64,000 nt of DNA from Perca fluviatilis. Taxonomy: Eukaryota > Chordata > Actinopteri > Perciformes > Percidae. The position numbers and the translations under genes are program-made. Numbering within the stretch: the first letter of the stretch is position 1; each line of letters starts with the position of its first letter. Of the stretch, positions 35,556 through 49,650 are shown piece by piece. The notes below the pieces were generated by a model. The model saw only the letters and a program-made list of their open reading frames with translations, searched no databases and had not been told where the DNA came from. The stretch spans positions 24,963,883-25,027,882 of the forward strand of contig NC_053119.1 in assembly GCF_010015445.1 (NCBI RefSeq). The letters run 5' to 3'.

Positions 35556-36549
35556 AGGCCTGTACTACGAAGCAAGATCAACATGCTCTGGATCTCTTTC
35601 AGTTATCCGGCTTCACCTAACCTAACAACCACGGTCCCGCATAAGCTGTATCACGACGCTGGTTATCAACTAGTTCAGCCAACTCAGGGTTTCCCCATAC
35701 AGCGGCGCGCGCGTTCACATAAAAGAGGCGGTGTTTGCGCACCACGACCAATCGCAAACATCTACCAGAGCCGCTTATGTTATATATAAGAAGAGCAAAT
35801 TATAATTTTACAGAAATATGAAGAACACAGACTCGGTTTTACAGGGAAAACGCAATACAGTCGCTGCTTCCTAAAACAGGAAGGAAAGCTGGCAAAAAAA
35901 AAAAATAGCCGACTCTGTAGATGTTTAAATCACAACTCCAATATCACTTCCCCATCAGTCAGGACCAAGATCTGACCATAATTACACTTGTGCTTTCCAT
36001 AATCTGTTGTTGCTTTAGCCTATTATTTCAGTTGCAACCCTGGCAGTGGGAAGCGATCGTGAGAGCAAATAAAAAATATAAAAACATAATTCAAACCGAT
36101 GTGCGCATTGGCGACACAGGGCTCAAGAAGCCGATATGTAATTCCCTCCCATTAAAATATATATATTCCATAATAATACCCATCAGGGAATGTTAACGGG
36201 GTTGTCAGTCTCTAAATGTTTTAACTTTTATGAGCGCCCTTTTTTTTTTTCTTTTTCTCTACCCTTTTTCTCTCTCTCTCTCTCTCTCTCTGCGCATCGC
36301 CGCCTGATCTTCTTTAAGAACGGTGACGCCGTTATCAACCGAGTATTGATTGGTCAGTAGGCGGTGCTTTTACACCGGTTGATCTCTGATCTCGAACTTA
36401 ACCTGCTCCCGACCAGGTTAGGCGTTCAGCATGAGTTACCACGGCGATTGAACCCGATAACAAGTGATCCACCTTCGTGATGCAGAAAATCCTGGGTTGA
36501 ACCCGAAGTTAGCTCGCTAACGCCAAATCCTGCTTCGTAGTACAGGCCT
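35556..36549. mobile_element. 994-base inverted-repeat DNA element
   Basis: AGGCCTGTACTACGAAGCA at 35556-35574 is matched perfectly in inverse orientation at 36531-36549. The interior includes a pyrimidine tract with a (TC)n run at 36241-36291 and no transposase frame. I recognise the GGCCTGTACTACGAAGC end as that of a common teleost MITE family, but the superfamily is not certain because the target duplication is ambiguous. Confidence 0.75.
36241..36291. repeat. Polypyrimidine / (TC)n run
   Basis: A T-run followed by TCTCTC repeats, inside the 994-base element. Confidence 0.95.
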
Positions 36550-36870
36550 CAGGATACAGTAGACGCAGTGATCTAAACTACATTTCTCATCTAAAAGGGA
36601 AGGCAGAGATGAGATGAAAATAAAAAAATCTGCGTTTCTATTTGATTCACTTGGTACCTTAATGAATTCTGTGGGAGTCACCAGAGGACTGTTCTCAGGG
36701 AAGCATGAATGAGTTCAACAATGAGCGTCTGCAAAACATCCTCATTCATTATACCAGCAACTGGCATTCACAGATAGTACAACCTGTGCCTCATCTCCCA
36801 CCTGGGGAAGTGAATCACAGTGGCAAACCTTCCTACTTTTAAGCTTTGAGCTTGAAATAACGAACTGTGA

Positions 36871-36879
36871 CAACAACAA

Positions 36880-36914
<35 letters not shown>
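36871..36914. repeat. (CAA)n microsatellite
   Basis: About 14 CAA/ACA units in a row with one extra A-rich interruption. Confidence 0.95.
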
Positions 36915-37975
36915 GGTCGAACAGGCTCTAACCTGACTGCACTGCTGTTTTTTAAGCTGTTGGAAAGCAGTTTGGAGTCAAGGTCATGACTTTGCAGTAG
37001 TTATGTGCATGTTAGAGCCAAATGTGCATAGAATCATGGCACTGAAAAAGAGAGGGAGAATAAGATGCATTGTTTCCATTGTGTCTGCAAAACACAAACA
37101 TAATATGAAAAATGAATAAAACACACAGTAAGAAAATTGGGTAAATGAATATTCATGCCCTGGATCACTCTAACAAGTGCGGTGACTCTAAAATGTCTTT
37201 ACACCGTCTACAGCCGTGCATTCAGTTCTCTTTGTATGCTAACTGCATTTGCCTGATTGCTTTTTCTGTTTGTGAATGGTTTGTTTGGAGAAAGGCCTTG
37301 GCATTGGGTGTAAGGCATCACTTAATCCTCAGGCAAAAAGAAAGAAAGGATAAGAAACAATGTGAAGGCATGGCAGAATAGGCATGCAATGATGCTTCTC
37401 AATGGTGATCATTGCAGCATTCTCCGGCACAGCATGCTGAATGGATTTTCCGGTTATACTGTATGCCTCAGTTACTGAAAAAAGCCAAGTGACTGAATTG
37501 ACAGAATGTGTCATTTAAATGTGACCTGTATTGAAGATGTATGCTATTTTGGGCAGACACAGACTTTGTTAGGTTGTTTTTTATGAAGGTGAGTACATTC
37601 AGGGGCAGAACAAGATAAAGAATGTTGTTGAATGTTGTTCAATTATGATCACTGAATTCAAATAGAAGGCATTGTGCCTTGGTTGACTTTAACCATGCAT
37701 GTAAGCACAGCAAGCAACTCAAGAAAATAAAGTAATTTTCTCCATGCAGGAAATCACCAGCTGAAATAAAATGCAGAGGACTTATTTCACCATCTGTGTG
37801 AGTATTAAAGCTGTACTTTACATGTGCCTAACCTGCTGTATGTCCTCCATGTTAATACTGCACAACTGGAGCAGTAACCATTTTTTTCCTACTATTGCGT
37901 GTTTTGTATTAACCTTATGAATATGTTTGGGACCACTCTCTAATAGAGCCTCCTTTAAAATGGCTTCATAAATTG
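36915..37975. other. Stretch without supported genes
   Basis: Unique-looking; nothing seen. Confidence 0.45.
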
Positions 37976-38408
37976 TGACTAATGACTTTATTAATAGTTA
38001 ATACATAATTTAGCAATGCTTTATCAGTTAAGCGATTAATAAGAACAGCTTTTGATTTGCCAGGTTGTAAAAAAACCATTTGGCTGGTGTTTATCCTCCT
38101 TCCAAATTTGACTTGCTCTTTTAGACAGCTCTTTAATCAGGAGGACACTCCAATAGTCCTTTAACTTACCTTCTGGGAAAGAGTTGCAAAGCATTTGGAC
38201 CAAAATCAATTTATCAAAACGTATTAACATCTACAACTGCATTGTTTCACGTATTGTTTTTAAATACACTGCACTGCTTTTATTAATGACTTACTAACAT
38301 TTATAACTGCATTATTACGATACAAAGGATAAACAATTCACAACCTTATAATAGATGTATAAAGCATTATTAAATGTTTTATAAAACATTAATAAAGCCA
38401 TTAGTTGC
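37976..38408. mobile_element. AT-rich MITE-like element with terminal inverted repeat
   Basis: The left part GACTAATGACTTTATTAATAG is mirrored at the right by ATTAATAAAGCCATTAGTTG, and the next block (GCAATGCTTTAT versus ATAAAGCATTATT) also pairs. It is about 433 bases long with no coding capacity. The superfamily is unclear. Confidence 0.5.
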
Positions 38409-41400
38409 ATTTTCTAAACCCCTTGTAAAAAGTCCCTAAGGTTTCATATTTTCTTGCTATGTTACATTGTACTCTTTCGATTGTATCCAATACATTTTTA
38501 TTAGTGGTAGATTTAATCATACCAGGTGAGACAAACAATCATAATAAGAATAGCACTTTATAAAGAAGAACATTTACTCTGAAGTTATATTCGGCTGAAT
38601 GTCAGTTTTTGTTGAGGTCTGGGCCGTGGCACTTTAGTGTTTGGGATTTTTAGAACAACATTCCCACATTGCAAGCGCATTATGAAATATAAAAACTACA
38701 ACTTTATTCAACATGTCAAGGAGAGCAGTCATGGAAATCGTGAATACTACCGACAGAGGAGGTTGACAAATAACTCATAATTGGATGCAACCTAATATGG
38801 TCCACCATTGCAGTGTATTTTTTTATTTAATTTTTTGTATAAGTTACTTCAAAATTACAGCACTTTTTCATCAAGTGTTTTCTGCCTTATGGATGAACCT
38901 GGTTTATTGGATACAGACCAAAAAAGATGCCTACAGTACAACATGTCCACAGATGTGATGTACTGTGGGCTAGACTTGTTCCTGATGCGTTTACAACTGT
39001 TCGCTCTATCATTTCATCATTTGGAACATTGTTGTATAGTTTAGGAGCAGTTCCAAAGCTACCCATATTCGGATAGACTGCCTCCAGCTGTATCTGCCTC
39101 CTCTGCCCTTGACATCCATGTTCTGCATATCTAATACTCCACTCACCCCCTCATTTTGCCTTTGCACAGCACTTGCCTCTTCTCTTACTGTCAAGAGTGC
39201 CTCTGCGTGTGAATTTTACAGGTTCAAAGATCAAAGCGGAGAATCCCAATGGAGATAAAAACAGAGAGGAAATGAAAGCTAAGATAAAGAGAGTTTGAAA
39301 TCCCCTCCAGTCTCCATATTTAGATGTTTGTCATCACTTCTTTTATGTGTTTTACCACAACCTTAGTTTCTTCTAAGCTTGTGGAGGTTTTGCACCCTGC
39401 AGTCTTGTTTGGACTGCTTAAGTAACCTGACAACTTCTTAGTCATGACATCAACAAATATTTACCCACGTTCCTGTGCAATTTCTTCTTTCTCACAAATT
39501 AAGTAACAAACACATTTTCCCAATTTGAAAACCTTCATCTTTACAGGGAAAAAAAAGTTCAACAGAATGACTCAAAATATGAAAAAAATGGTTGCAGTAA
39601 TTCTTGTCAAATAGACAAACCTTAGATCCTTAGGAGATTTTTATTAAAGTCAATGGTTCCTCCCATGTCTTTCCTCAAGGTTATCAGTAATCTGCAGATT
39701 CTGTAGGGCCACTGTTTCAACAGTGTATACAGTACATTAACAAGGTACTAACAATTCCTACTACTGGATCACATCAAGTGCGTTCAATATACAACTGTCA
39801 GGTCATAATATCCTGGCAGATTTAGCCTGATGCTGCTCATTTTCAACTGACATATTGTTATTTTTATGTATCAGCTACTTTTACTTTATAATAATATGTA
39901 CAGTATATGTATGTGTATATATATAAGTTATTGTTTTTGGAAGGTGTATAAAGAACTACAAGTGACTTGGAAAGCCTGTAGCTACTCAATAAATACACAT
40001 TTCCTCCCTGCAGTATTTGTCTCATTTCGGCGTCAGTTCCGTGTCTGTATCCGTTTGACTGGAGCTGCACAGCAGATGGTGCTGAGGAATGGGCAGGGAA
40101 CAGTTGGTCTTAATTAACCTTTCTATTCTGTAGTTGCATTAATGTCAATCAGGTGCTGTCACCAGAGATGAGCATTGGCTGAAGAGAACGGGTCAGGGTG
40201 CAAATGAAGAGATGAGCGGTGAGAGGAGACTGCGAGTGTGAGAAGCAGACAAGTCAGCAGTAATACAGAGAGAGGAGGGCTGAAGGTCAGGGCAGAGGAA
40301 TGTGGGGAAAGGGGAAAGTATCCGTTGGCCTTGCTGTGTGAATGACAGATAAAGGTAACGGAGTTTGTGGTTGGTTAGATTGTGGTTTGTTTCAACAATA
40401 AAAATGAATGCTGCCAAACTGTAGTAACCATGAGCAAGGCTACATGGAGGCCGGACTTTTGACCTGCATTTTAATGAACAACAGTTGTTGTTTCGTAACA
40501 AGACAGAGAAAACAGATTAGGAAAAACAACTACGTTCAAAGCTTCTGAAATGCCAGCGTCTTGTTCTTTCTTATATCACTATAATGTAGGGCAGACAATG
40601 TTAATGGCTTTTCTCAAATTGGAAGAGTAAAGTGTCAGCTTCTCCAGCCAAATCCTGGGGCAAGAACATAGATTAGAATGTGCACATTACAGTTTCTGCG
40701 TCAAGCACAGCTTTCCCAAAGTACATTTGAAAGAAAAGCTTTACATAAAGAAACTAAAATATACGCAGTTCTATTCAGATTGGTCAACACATTGGCAAAG
40801 AAAACAGACTCTGAGTCTTAATCAGAATGGGATGAAGTAGTTTCAACTTAAAAATACAAGACACTCTATTAAGGAAATATTGATCTGCTTTGAAAAGAGA
40901 AGGGACATTATTTCTGCATGATTGAAAAGGGTTTTATATTTCACCTTTAATGAAAGACAACACTGCAAAACAAAAAACTTAAATTTAGCATCCCCTGAGG
41001 CAAACATGACATACTTATAATTAGAAATATCTAACATCCTATGGTATGTAGTTTTTTTCTGAATGGATTGCAGGATGGCTCCCCCAAATATACTCTGTAC
41101 TGATATATCTGATATATTGTACAACTCCTTCCTCACAGGAAAAAGTCTTTGGTGTATGGGCACAACACCCCTTATCACAGCATATTTCGGGGAAGTTTCT
41201 GCAGTGTGTACAAAGGGATTGAAGAGGCACAGAATAGCAGGTTTTTCTCAACCCACTTTACCCGTTTAAATCCATACATTATAGAGAATATATCACCTTC
41301 AAGTTTTGGCTGAGCAAAATCCTGCTGGCGATGTGAAGGCTGATAGGAACACTGCAGCTGATCTGTCTTCAGTAAGAAAACCTGATACTGTGTTACTGGC

Positions 41401-42551
41401 TTTGCATTTTATTCTTTCTTTTTTCTTTTATTTATTTATTCATCTATTGTTTTCTTATTGACTGTTCTTGTGACATTGCAGTGGCTTGAAATAATAAGCT
41501 TGAACCCAAGTGGAATAGTCCAACATTTGATAAGTGAATAAGTGGTTGTGAAATAGGCTATAGGTGTTTTAGCAAGAAGAAGGCCTTCTATAAAATATAA
41601 AATTATATTTTAAATTCAGCATGTAAATGAAAACAAAACAACAAAAAATAAAACCGTAGCTACTATATCCAAATTATTATTATGGTTATGTACATATGAT
41701 ATTACAGTGCATATCACGTCACACCCAAGGCATAGTCGCATTAGATTTATTTCAAGGTTGATAACAGGTTAAAACCATTCCAATTTTGTTGCTGGCAGAT
41801 ATGAATAGATATGGCTGCCTCCAGTGTTCACTCATTGTGGTAATATTGAAAGATAGATCTGCAAGACATGCTCAACAATTAATTCATGAATCGATTTTCT
41901 GCTTGGGATTAGTATAGCTGCAGTCGTTTAGAAAAGCTGTGGTGTTTCAGGCCTGGAGCAAATTTTGTTCGCTGATAAATCGAACAAAAAAGACATGAAG
42001 GTCAGGGAGTGTTCAACAGTGCCAGAGTGACTGAAATGAAGGGCAGACTGAGCACATGTTGAGGCAAGCGTGTTCACAACTGATCCTACAATCTAGAAAC
42101 ACTGATGGAAAACTCAGTTGAAATTATCGGATGCAGGATCACCTGTAACACTGGTGGGGCTAAATCACGACAGGCCTTTTATGGGCTCATCTGCACAAGA
42201 CTGGCTGGCAATAATGTTGTTTTCCATAGTGTACAAGGAAGAATCCAGCAATTACTCTTCTGCGTGACCCTTGCATACTGTGACTGGTTACCAACATTTT
42301 AATATGCTATACATGCAGCACATTTCTCACCATTCCTTATTGATTGATCTTTATGCGTGTGTCATGTCTCATTGGAGCTCAGGCCATATGGACGTAGACA
42401 TTACTCATGTTCAGTGATCAACACACTTTTTTGTTCATTACACATCTCTTTCCTAACAAGGAAAGCCTAACAGCAAGCATACTCTCTGAATCCTGACATA
42501 TACGAAGATGGATGGTAATGACCAGCCTTTACGTGGCTGTAAAGTATGCAG
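38409..42551. other. Largely unique stretch
   Basis: No supported gene or repeat boundary. Several open frames are AT-rich chance frames. A T-rich run lies near 41410-41450. Confidence 0.45.
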
Positions 42552-42662
42552 CTGCATGGAGTGCCCTCTCCTTCTGGCAAGTCATTAAGAGTGCATCATC
42601 AGGGTCTTCCTTCACACCTGGAAAAGCAGGTGCCGGGCCTCGACCTCGTAATGGAGTACAAG
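42552..42662 (+). CDS. Candidate coding exon, unassigned
   Basis: The segment lies between an AG (42550-42551) and AAG|GTGAGC at 42663, a strong donor. It holds 37 uninterrupted codons, including PSPSGKSLRVHHQGLPSHLE and LDLVMEYK. Codon use looks unlike the AT-rich surroundings. The acceptor tract is weak. If real, it is an internal phase-0 exon of a plus-strand gene, with the neighbouring TG microsatellite in the following intron. Family not recognised. Confidence 0.3.
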
Positions 42663-42715
42663 GTGAGCTCAAATAGTAGACAGCTCCCCATTTGGGAAGT
42701 CCAGGATGCAGTGGT

Positions 42716-42841
<126 letters not shown>

Positions 42842-43443
42842 AAAGCACTTAGAATACAGCACTATTCTTAACAAACAACAAACACGACTACTCTTCAGAA
42901 CTCATGCCAATTATAGACTGGAGCTTGATAATCTTATCTGTTTGATAGAAATTATTGAGGAAACACATCACATCAAACCAATCAGGTGATATTTTGCATG
43001 CAAAGTGTTATTGCCTCTCATGCTATGATAAATCTTTTATTTAATTATCAGTTTAAGGGAGGCAGAGATTAAAGAACTCATTTGCATTAGCATCAGACCA
43101 CTCTGCAAGAAAATATATGTAGTTCGTCAGAGAGATAATGATTCAGTGAAAGAAAGAGCGCATCAAGACGGTGTCACATTTTACTGTATACCATAAAATG
43201 AATCAAGGGCATAGATTAAGTTGCTCTGAAACAGGACGGTCCCATGAGGACAGATCGGTGGCGTGATGAAACCTAGGTTTACGTGAGGAGACGTAGTAAT
43301 GGCTGTTGATTCTCAAGTGTCTATTTGACATTGGTTGTGGCCCTTAAGAACTAAATGCAATACTTATGCAAAGTACTAATCAAGTAGTATTAAAATTCAC
43401 CATGCCTGCTTAAGTGCTTTCTTGGCAGATGTGGACGTTTACT

Positions 43444-43511
<68 letters not shown>

Positions 43512-46500
43512 AAAGAGAGTGAGAGAGACAGATAATAGTTCTCACCTCATTTTAAAATCGTCATTACACCGGCCTAAGGAAATGTTTCTCATGTGGCAGT
43601 TGCATTGAACGAATGCTCCCAATACTCCGCTATCCTGACACGAATATAAAACAGCAGACCTACGTCTGTAACCTTAAGCCAGCTATTTGCCATGGCATCT
43701 GTGAGGGTAATGGGAGAGGACAACAGGGGCCTCTGGCTATGGCAGGCATGCCTGAAGAGGTATTTGAAAGTGAACTGATTTTGGCTGCTAAGACTAGCGA
43801 CAGTCCGTCACACCAGCGGCAAAGTAAATTTGAGAGAAATGAGTCCTTATAGATAGTGTATTGGTCCTGACTGCAGGCAGTCAGCATCCATTTATGCTAA
43901 TGGCGAGGCACACAAACCAAGGTGCCTGCCTCAGGTCCTGCTTATTTCCTTTTTCCCCCTCACTGTGCTGTTTCTCTGTGTGTTAAACCATTCTTAATTG
44001 ATTCTTTTTATCAACATTCTTGTGCTCAGAACTGATGTGTTTTTTCAGTTATACTTGAGTCCTGGCTGCTGTAATCACCCCATGCCTTTAAAACGTCATG
44101 CTTTTCATTTTTATTCTCTTTTTGAACTACTGTTTTATTTGATTTATGATGATGTTTGACTAAATCTGATTTAATTCCACAATATTGAAACAAGACCCTG
44201 GGTCAACATCATAAGTTAATATTTCATTCTACCCTGCTGTAACTTTGGTCATTGAGACAGTGTTGATAGGCCATTATTAGTGAGTGATGGAGTGATTGCT
44301 AATGAGGAGGATAGAGTATGCTGCCAAGCCCTAGTTGATGAAGTGTGATAGATAAAGAAAGAAATTGTCCTGCTAATGTGTAATTGAGTTTGAAAAGACA
44401 TCATCATCTTGAGGTGAGGGACGGTAATAGATGACCCCCTATTATTTTATTATTGCCGCAGCTTTCCAGATATGAGAATTTTCATGTTTTCCATGTCACT
44501 TCCCTTTACGGTTAATAAGGGGCTTGACGAAACAGGCCTGCATGGTAGTAATTTTAGAAGTGATTGAAACATGCACAGGTGTTTCTGTTTTTCAAAAACT
44601 ATTATATCCTGAATGGGACAGACAGATTGATAATGCCATATAGTTAATGAGTTAATAATTGGTGAAACATATATCTATGTCTCAATGTGTGTCTCTTCCT
44701 CTCTTCTCTCTCTTAAACCCCTTAGCACCACCATAAAAAATGAATAGTTTTAAATATGCAGGCGTATCGGTCATATTGTGAGACATGCATACGCATAACT
44801 ATAGGACAGAGCTTAAATGCAGGATATATTTCTTTAAAGAAGTAATTCATACACATACACAACAAGTTTATGTTGCATTTGAAGTTAAATCACACAAGAA
44901 GTGACCTCACCATTTTCTTTCTTCATAAACAGCCACTTAGCTTGATTACCTCCTACTCACTACTCTCCTCCGCTCGCAGACCTGTCAAAGGCTTTTCCAC
45001 AAAAGCCTCCTGCTTCTCCATTGTGAAACTGTCTGGAAGATTAAATGTATAGATCACAGTTTCCAGACCACCTGAGTGGCAATGAGTTGGGATAGCATCA
45101 CCTCCCTATCTGGGCCACGCCACAGTACATGCAGGTTCCAGACCAGCAGGAGTTGATCAGTCAGCGAGCAAGGCATTAATCTGCTGTGACACACTGACTC
45201 TCCCCTTGGAGGATGTCCGGTGCTGGGAAGCTGTCCAACAGCAGCGCCCAGCACTGCAAGAGTAATGCAGGGTGTCAGAGAAGCTGGCATGGATGGAGGG
45301 ACAGGGTATAGAGGGATGGAGGTGAACAGACAGAGGGAGGGGGGGATGCTGAGATGCTAGATCAGCAGAAGAGAGAAGAGGGATATGGGAAAGAATAAGA
45401 GGGATGGGATGTGGCATAGAGCTGATAAGGACTGGAAGTTAGTTTGAAAAGAAGCTGAGTGAAGCGGCAAGAGAGAGTTAGATCTTCGTCGGCTGGTCCT
45501 TTTCCTGTTTTGTGTTCAGATTCTGTGGGAAGTGACTATACTATCTTTACAGTGATCAGAATCTTGTTATAGCAGTATTACAGTTTAGTGTTCAAATAGT
45601 TTATCAGTTACAGACAGGTATCAGTACCATGCAATGATTTATCTTTCATTTCACAGAGGTAATTTCTCCCAACAAAAATACTATCAGTCTCAAAAATACT
45701 GATCTTACAATGTTTAAATTAACAGGTTACAACTTAATTAAATGTATTATTGTTTTTTTCTGATCCTATAAAAGCCATTTTGTATTGAATGTATCCATAG
45801 TTGCATGCATTGTTTCTTGAAGTGGATATAATTGATGTTTTTCTAATAACAATACATGAAATGACAATGTGAAAGGGGTCACTCGTAGTGATAACTGTAG
45901 AAAGTTATCACCCAAATCTGCAGCTCCTGTCGGCTTTACGGAGCTTCAAGTTTAAGATCATTGTTTAGCAAACAAACTTTACACTAGCTGGTCACCCTAA
46001 TGGGGAATTTAGCAGCTAAAGAGCCAGATGTTTTCTTCAATAGTTGGTAGAAACCCAAAACAGACCCATTTGCCGGTACAGAAACTGCTAGACGTGTAAA
46101 TGAGCAAATGTTCGCTAGTAGGTTTGCCATATCAACTTAAAAAGTGACGATAAATGTGTTCACAATTTGTTTCACTGCCCCCAAGTGAAAAAAAAAAAGA
46201 ATTCAGGTTTAAACACAAGTGCTATAATGATTATTACTTTAGTTTGGCAGCTTAGCTCAGATGACCTAAAGTAGACATTTGTTGTTTGGCTGGGTACCAT
46301 ATAAGTTATGTTCCAGTTTCCAATTCCATATTAGCAATATTTTGTCATACAAAAAGACTGTAGTGTTTTGCATATTATTCAGATGTTGAATAAAAACAAG
46401 AGTATTCACAAGTAAAGGTGCCATGATCAAAAACATCAAATACCATATTTTGCATGGTATTTCCATCTGACCAAGTTCTTTGAATCAATTCCTTTAGGAC

Positions 46501-48021
46501 TGCTCAGGATTTTATGGGGAATCAACAGTGCCAGTGGTCTTTCAACCAATACATGAACCAGTTTAATATTGTGATCCCTACAGGCAATCATCACAGTATG
46601 GTATCTTTTATGACAATATTCATATCCTTAAGATAGGACCTGTGATGCCACAGCTGATTTCACTGAAGTATCAAAGAACTCAATTGAAGGCATGATTGCA
46701 TTGAGAAAAGTTACCGTTCAGGATGAGGACACAATCAAAGCCTTTATAGAAACAAATATGAATCATTACAACAATCTTCAAATGGACTCCACAATATATT
46801 CTAACAGTCCCTACATCAAAACAGTTATATACAGATATATCATGAAAATAAAGTTTTACAAGTTACATGTTGCAATTTGTGGGTATGTGGATTGTTGACT
46901 GACTCAAAGACTGATACAAAGACTGTAAGAGCAGTGTGCAGAAAATTAGATATAAGCAAATCCTCAACATAACTGTGGAAACATTGATGTGCTCTGTTTC
47001 TTAATATGCATGTTTTATGCATTTTCTAAATAGGTTAAAATTAAGGAAATCACTTTAGTAAATTGGTTGGAACAATAACAGTAAGATCCCTGTAGGGATG
47101 TTGCTGCATTGACCAACGGTTCATTTAAGCTGCTCTTTACAGTATTCAGCTGTCGGAAAAGCAATGACTCACCACACTTCTGATCAAAGCATATGAACAT
47201 GCATACATAGGCAGAGAGATTCATGTACACAAAGTAATTCATGCAATTTCTTTGTGTTTAAAATGCTCTGTTATTAGGTTTTTAAGAACAGTAATGTACA
47301 TTATAAAAGAACTCCCTCCTGTACTTGGTTTAGATGCACAGGTGTGCAATATGATACAATGTGTCTATTTAATGGTAAGAGTCGGGACAAAAGTCCCAAG
47401 TCAGTTGTGGTGTATTAATGAAATGCTGTACTAAGTGGTGGGATAAATCAAATAGCTCTTGTCTCTAGAGCCCCTTCTTCCACCCCTGCCCAGTTTGTCT
47501 CTAAGGAATGCTAAGCATAAACATCAAAGCAGAATTTACATTAATCTACCACTCTGATGTTGAACTTTGTTCCAGAAAGTTTCTTTCATATGAAAATACC
47601 GGAGGAGTTCCTATGCTTCTCTGCATGCTAATCGTCCCAGCCTCTAGTTTACATAATCAGTGTCCTGCACTGGTGCAGTGACATCAGGGGGAGGGTGGGA
47701 GAGTAATGGTCCAATGCAACCGACGTACAGGGGATCAGGTGCAGTAAAGTCATGGTTGCTGCACTCCCCCAGGGCTTGGAAGACAAAGGCTGAAGACCCG
47801 CCCCACAAATGTCAGAGAAAGCACCTGCTGCCATGAATAACTACAGAGATAACAGAGGCAGGACACATGCCCACCTGCTGGGAGGGCACACACAGGCCAC
47901 GGGGCTTCACAGAGGAGTGAAGACATTGAGGGAAACGAAGAACACATAAACAGCATGGTGGCTAATTACCACCACATACTGCAACAACCAGAGATTTGCT
48001 TTTAAAGTTCTAAGTAATTCT
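42842..48021. other. Largely unique stretch
   Basis: No supported gene. Positions 44100-44650 are rich in TAAT-type motifs and low in repeats, the look of conserved non-coding DNA, but conservation cannot be judged here. A TG microsatellite lies at 43446-43510 and a short A-run at about 46188-46198. Confidence 0.45.
43446..43510. repeat. (TG)n microsatellite
   Basis: A pure TG run of 65 bases. Confidence 0.98.
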
Positions 48022-48884
48022 TTAAAGTGGACGTATTATGCTTTTCCCTATTTTCAGTCATATCTACCATGTTATATTGTTGGATTTTTCAAATAATGAA
48101 AATCTAGTATTTTAGAGAAATTCCCGTGAGCTAAAATGTTCAGATTTCCAACTGTTCTGAATGTTCCAGTTTCAACAGTTTTTTCTACTCTCTTGGCTAA
48201 GTATTACGCAACATTATGCCGGCGTTCTATGATTGGTCATCCGCTCCATGTAGTCAGGACTGGAGTGTTTTTTTTAAGCCACTACGGTGTTAACATTGTT
48301 GTATGTAACTACATGCTAACGGCAGTTGTGTTGTGTTGTTAAATTCTCCCCAATTCGGAGTCACATCACTCCTGAAACATTTTCTGTTTATGTAGTATTT
48401 GGTTTAAAAGCCTTTATCTGCGATTTTTGGCAGAAAGTGCTTCGTTCCAATTCTATCTAACATTAGCATACTGCTAACTATTAAGTAGCTGCATGCTAAT
48501 GCGACATTATCTTGGCGACCAGTCCTGGTCATTTCTCCCCAAATTCCGGTAACTTTACCCCTGGGACATGTCCATGTAATATTTGGTTTAGAAGCCTTTA
48601 TTGGTGATTTTTCACGGTACAAAGTCCTGCTATATGCTCCGTTGCAGTAGCTCCAAAAAACACTTTGGCCAATCAGAGAAGACTGTGTTTTTTCGGGAGG
48701 AGGGATTAAAGAGACAGACGCTCCTACAGAGCGTCTCATACAGACAGTGAATACAGGTGCAGCAGCGGGGCAATATGAGAAAGAATAAGTGTTTTGTTTA
48801 ACATTAAAGCATGTAAACATGTTCTAGTACAAACACAGAATGCAAGTTTTATCCTGAAAAGGCTATATAATAGTTGCCCTTTAA
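48022..48884. mobile_element. TTAA MITE with an internal duplication
   Basis: TTAA at 48022 and at 48881 bound the element. The left end reads AAGTGGACGTATTATGC and the right end pairs with it loosely (GCTATATAATAGTTGCCCTT). Two related blocks (about 48345-48450 and 48533-48640), each containing TTCTCCCC and ATTTGGTTTA(A/G)AAGCCTTTAT, show that a roughly 190-base unit was duplicated in tandem. No transposase frame. Confidence 0.65.
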
Positions 48885-49217
48885 AGAAGTAGATCCAATA
48901 TTCAGCCAATACCATTGCAGTCAAATGCAATACCGACATTGAACATGTCTCAGTAACAGGGCTTTACACTCTAAATTGTCCTTCATAGGGTTACTAGAAA
49001 GAACTCTTCTAATTGAAGGGTGTAAAATTAATTGTGTAGTTTATGGAACTCATTTAATATTGCCTGGGTCTGAACCTGCTGGGAGGTACAGCTGTCTGAG
49101 ATTTCTTGAGGTAATCCAGTGATTTCAGAGCACCTGCTGACAGTGAGAGAGCCTGTTTTGATAGTCAAGTTACTGAGGGATATATGTAGAAAATAAAATT
49201 TAAATAACTCTAAGACA
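48885..49217. other. Stretch without supported genes
   Basis: Nothing recognised. Confidence 0.4.
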
Positions 49218-49539
49218 AGGGGTGGCGCTCAGTCAGTAGGGAGTTGGTTTGGGAACCAGAAGGTTGCTGGTTCAAGTTCACATATGGACCAAAGAATGGT
49301 GGTGGACTGGTAGCTGGAGAGGTGCCAGTTCACCTCCTGGGCACTGCTCTTGAGCAAGGCACCAAACCCCCAACTGCTCAGGGTGCCTTTCCATGGGCAG
49401 CCCCCTCAATCTGACATCTCTCCATTAGTGCATGAATAAGTACTGAACATGTGTGTGTAATTCAGGCCTGTGTGTAATAACAAAAGAGTGAAAACATTTT
49501 AATTTCCCCTTGCAGGATTAATAAATTATTATTATTATA
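49218..49539 (+). mobile_element. tRNA-derived SINE
   Basis: The head has a polymerase III A-box-like segment (GTGGCGCTCAGTCAGTAGGG) and a B-box (GGTTCAAGTTC, 49269-49279). The body (GGCACTGCTCTTGAGCAAGG) and a tail GGATTAATAAATTATTATTATTA resemble SINEs that borrow an L2-like LINE 3' end. Mobilisation would depend on such a LINE. Flanking duplications were not evident. Confidence 0.7.
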
Positions 49540-49650
49540 AGGAAGGAAAATAATAGAAATCCAATTATGACTTTAGTTTGGTTATACCAAAATTAAATTA
49601 CTTCACAATCTGCTAATACTAATTTATCTAAAGAGTGTCAAATTCCCTAC

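Noticed and set aside
43613..43852. 79-codon plus-strand frame ending QSKFERNESL
   Set aside because: Composition is protein-like but there is no splice logic, motif or repeat match; the reverse strand is open too.
44100..44650. TAAT-rich, repeat-poor block resembling a conserved enhancer
   Set aside because: Conservation cannot be seen in one sequence.
45054..45417. Minus-strand frames, including CWALLLDSFPAPDIL after a possible acceptor
   Set aside because: The acceptor is plausible but the frame stops after 25 codons and no partner exon or motif was found.
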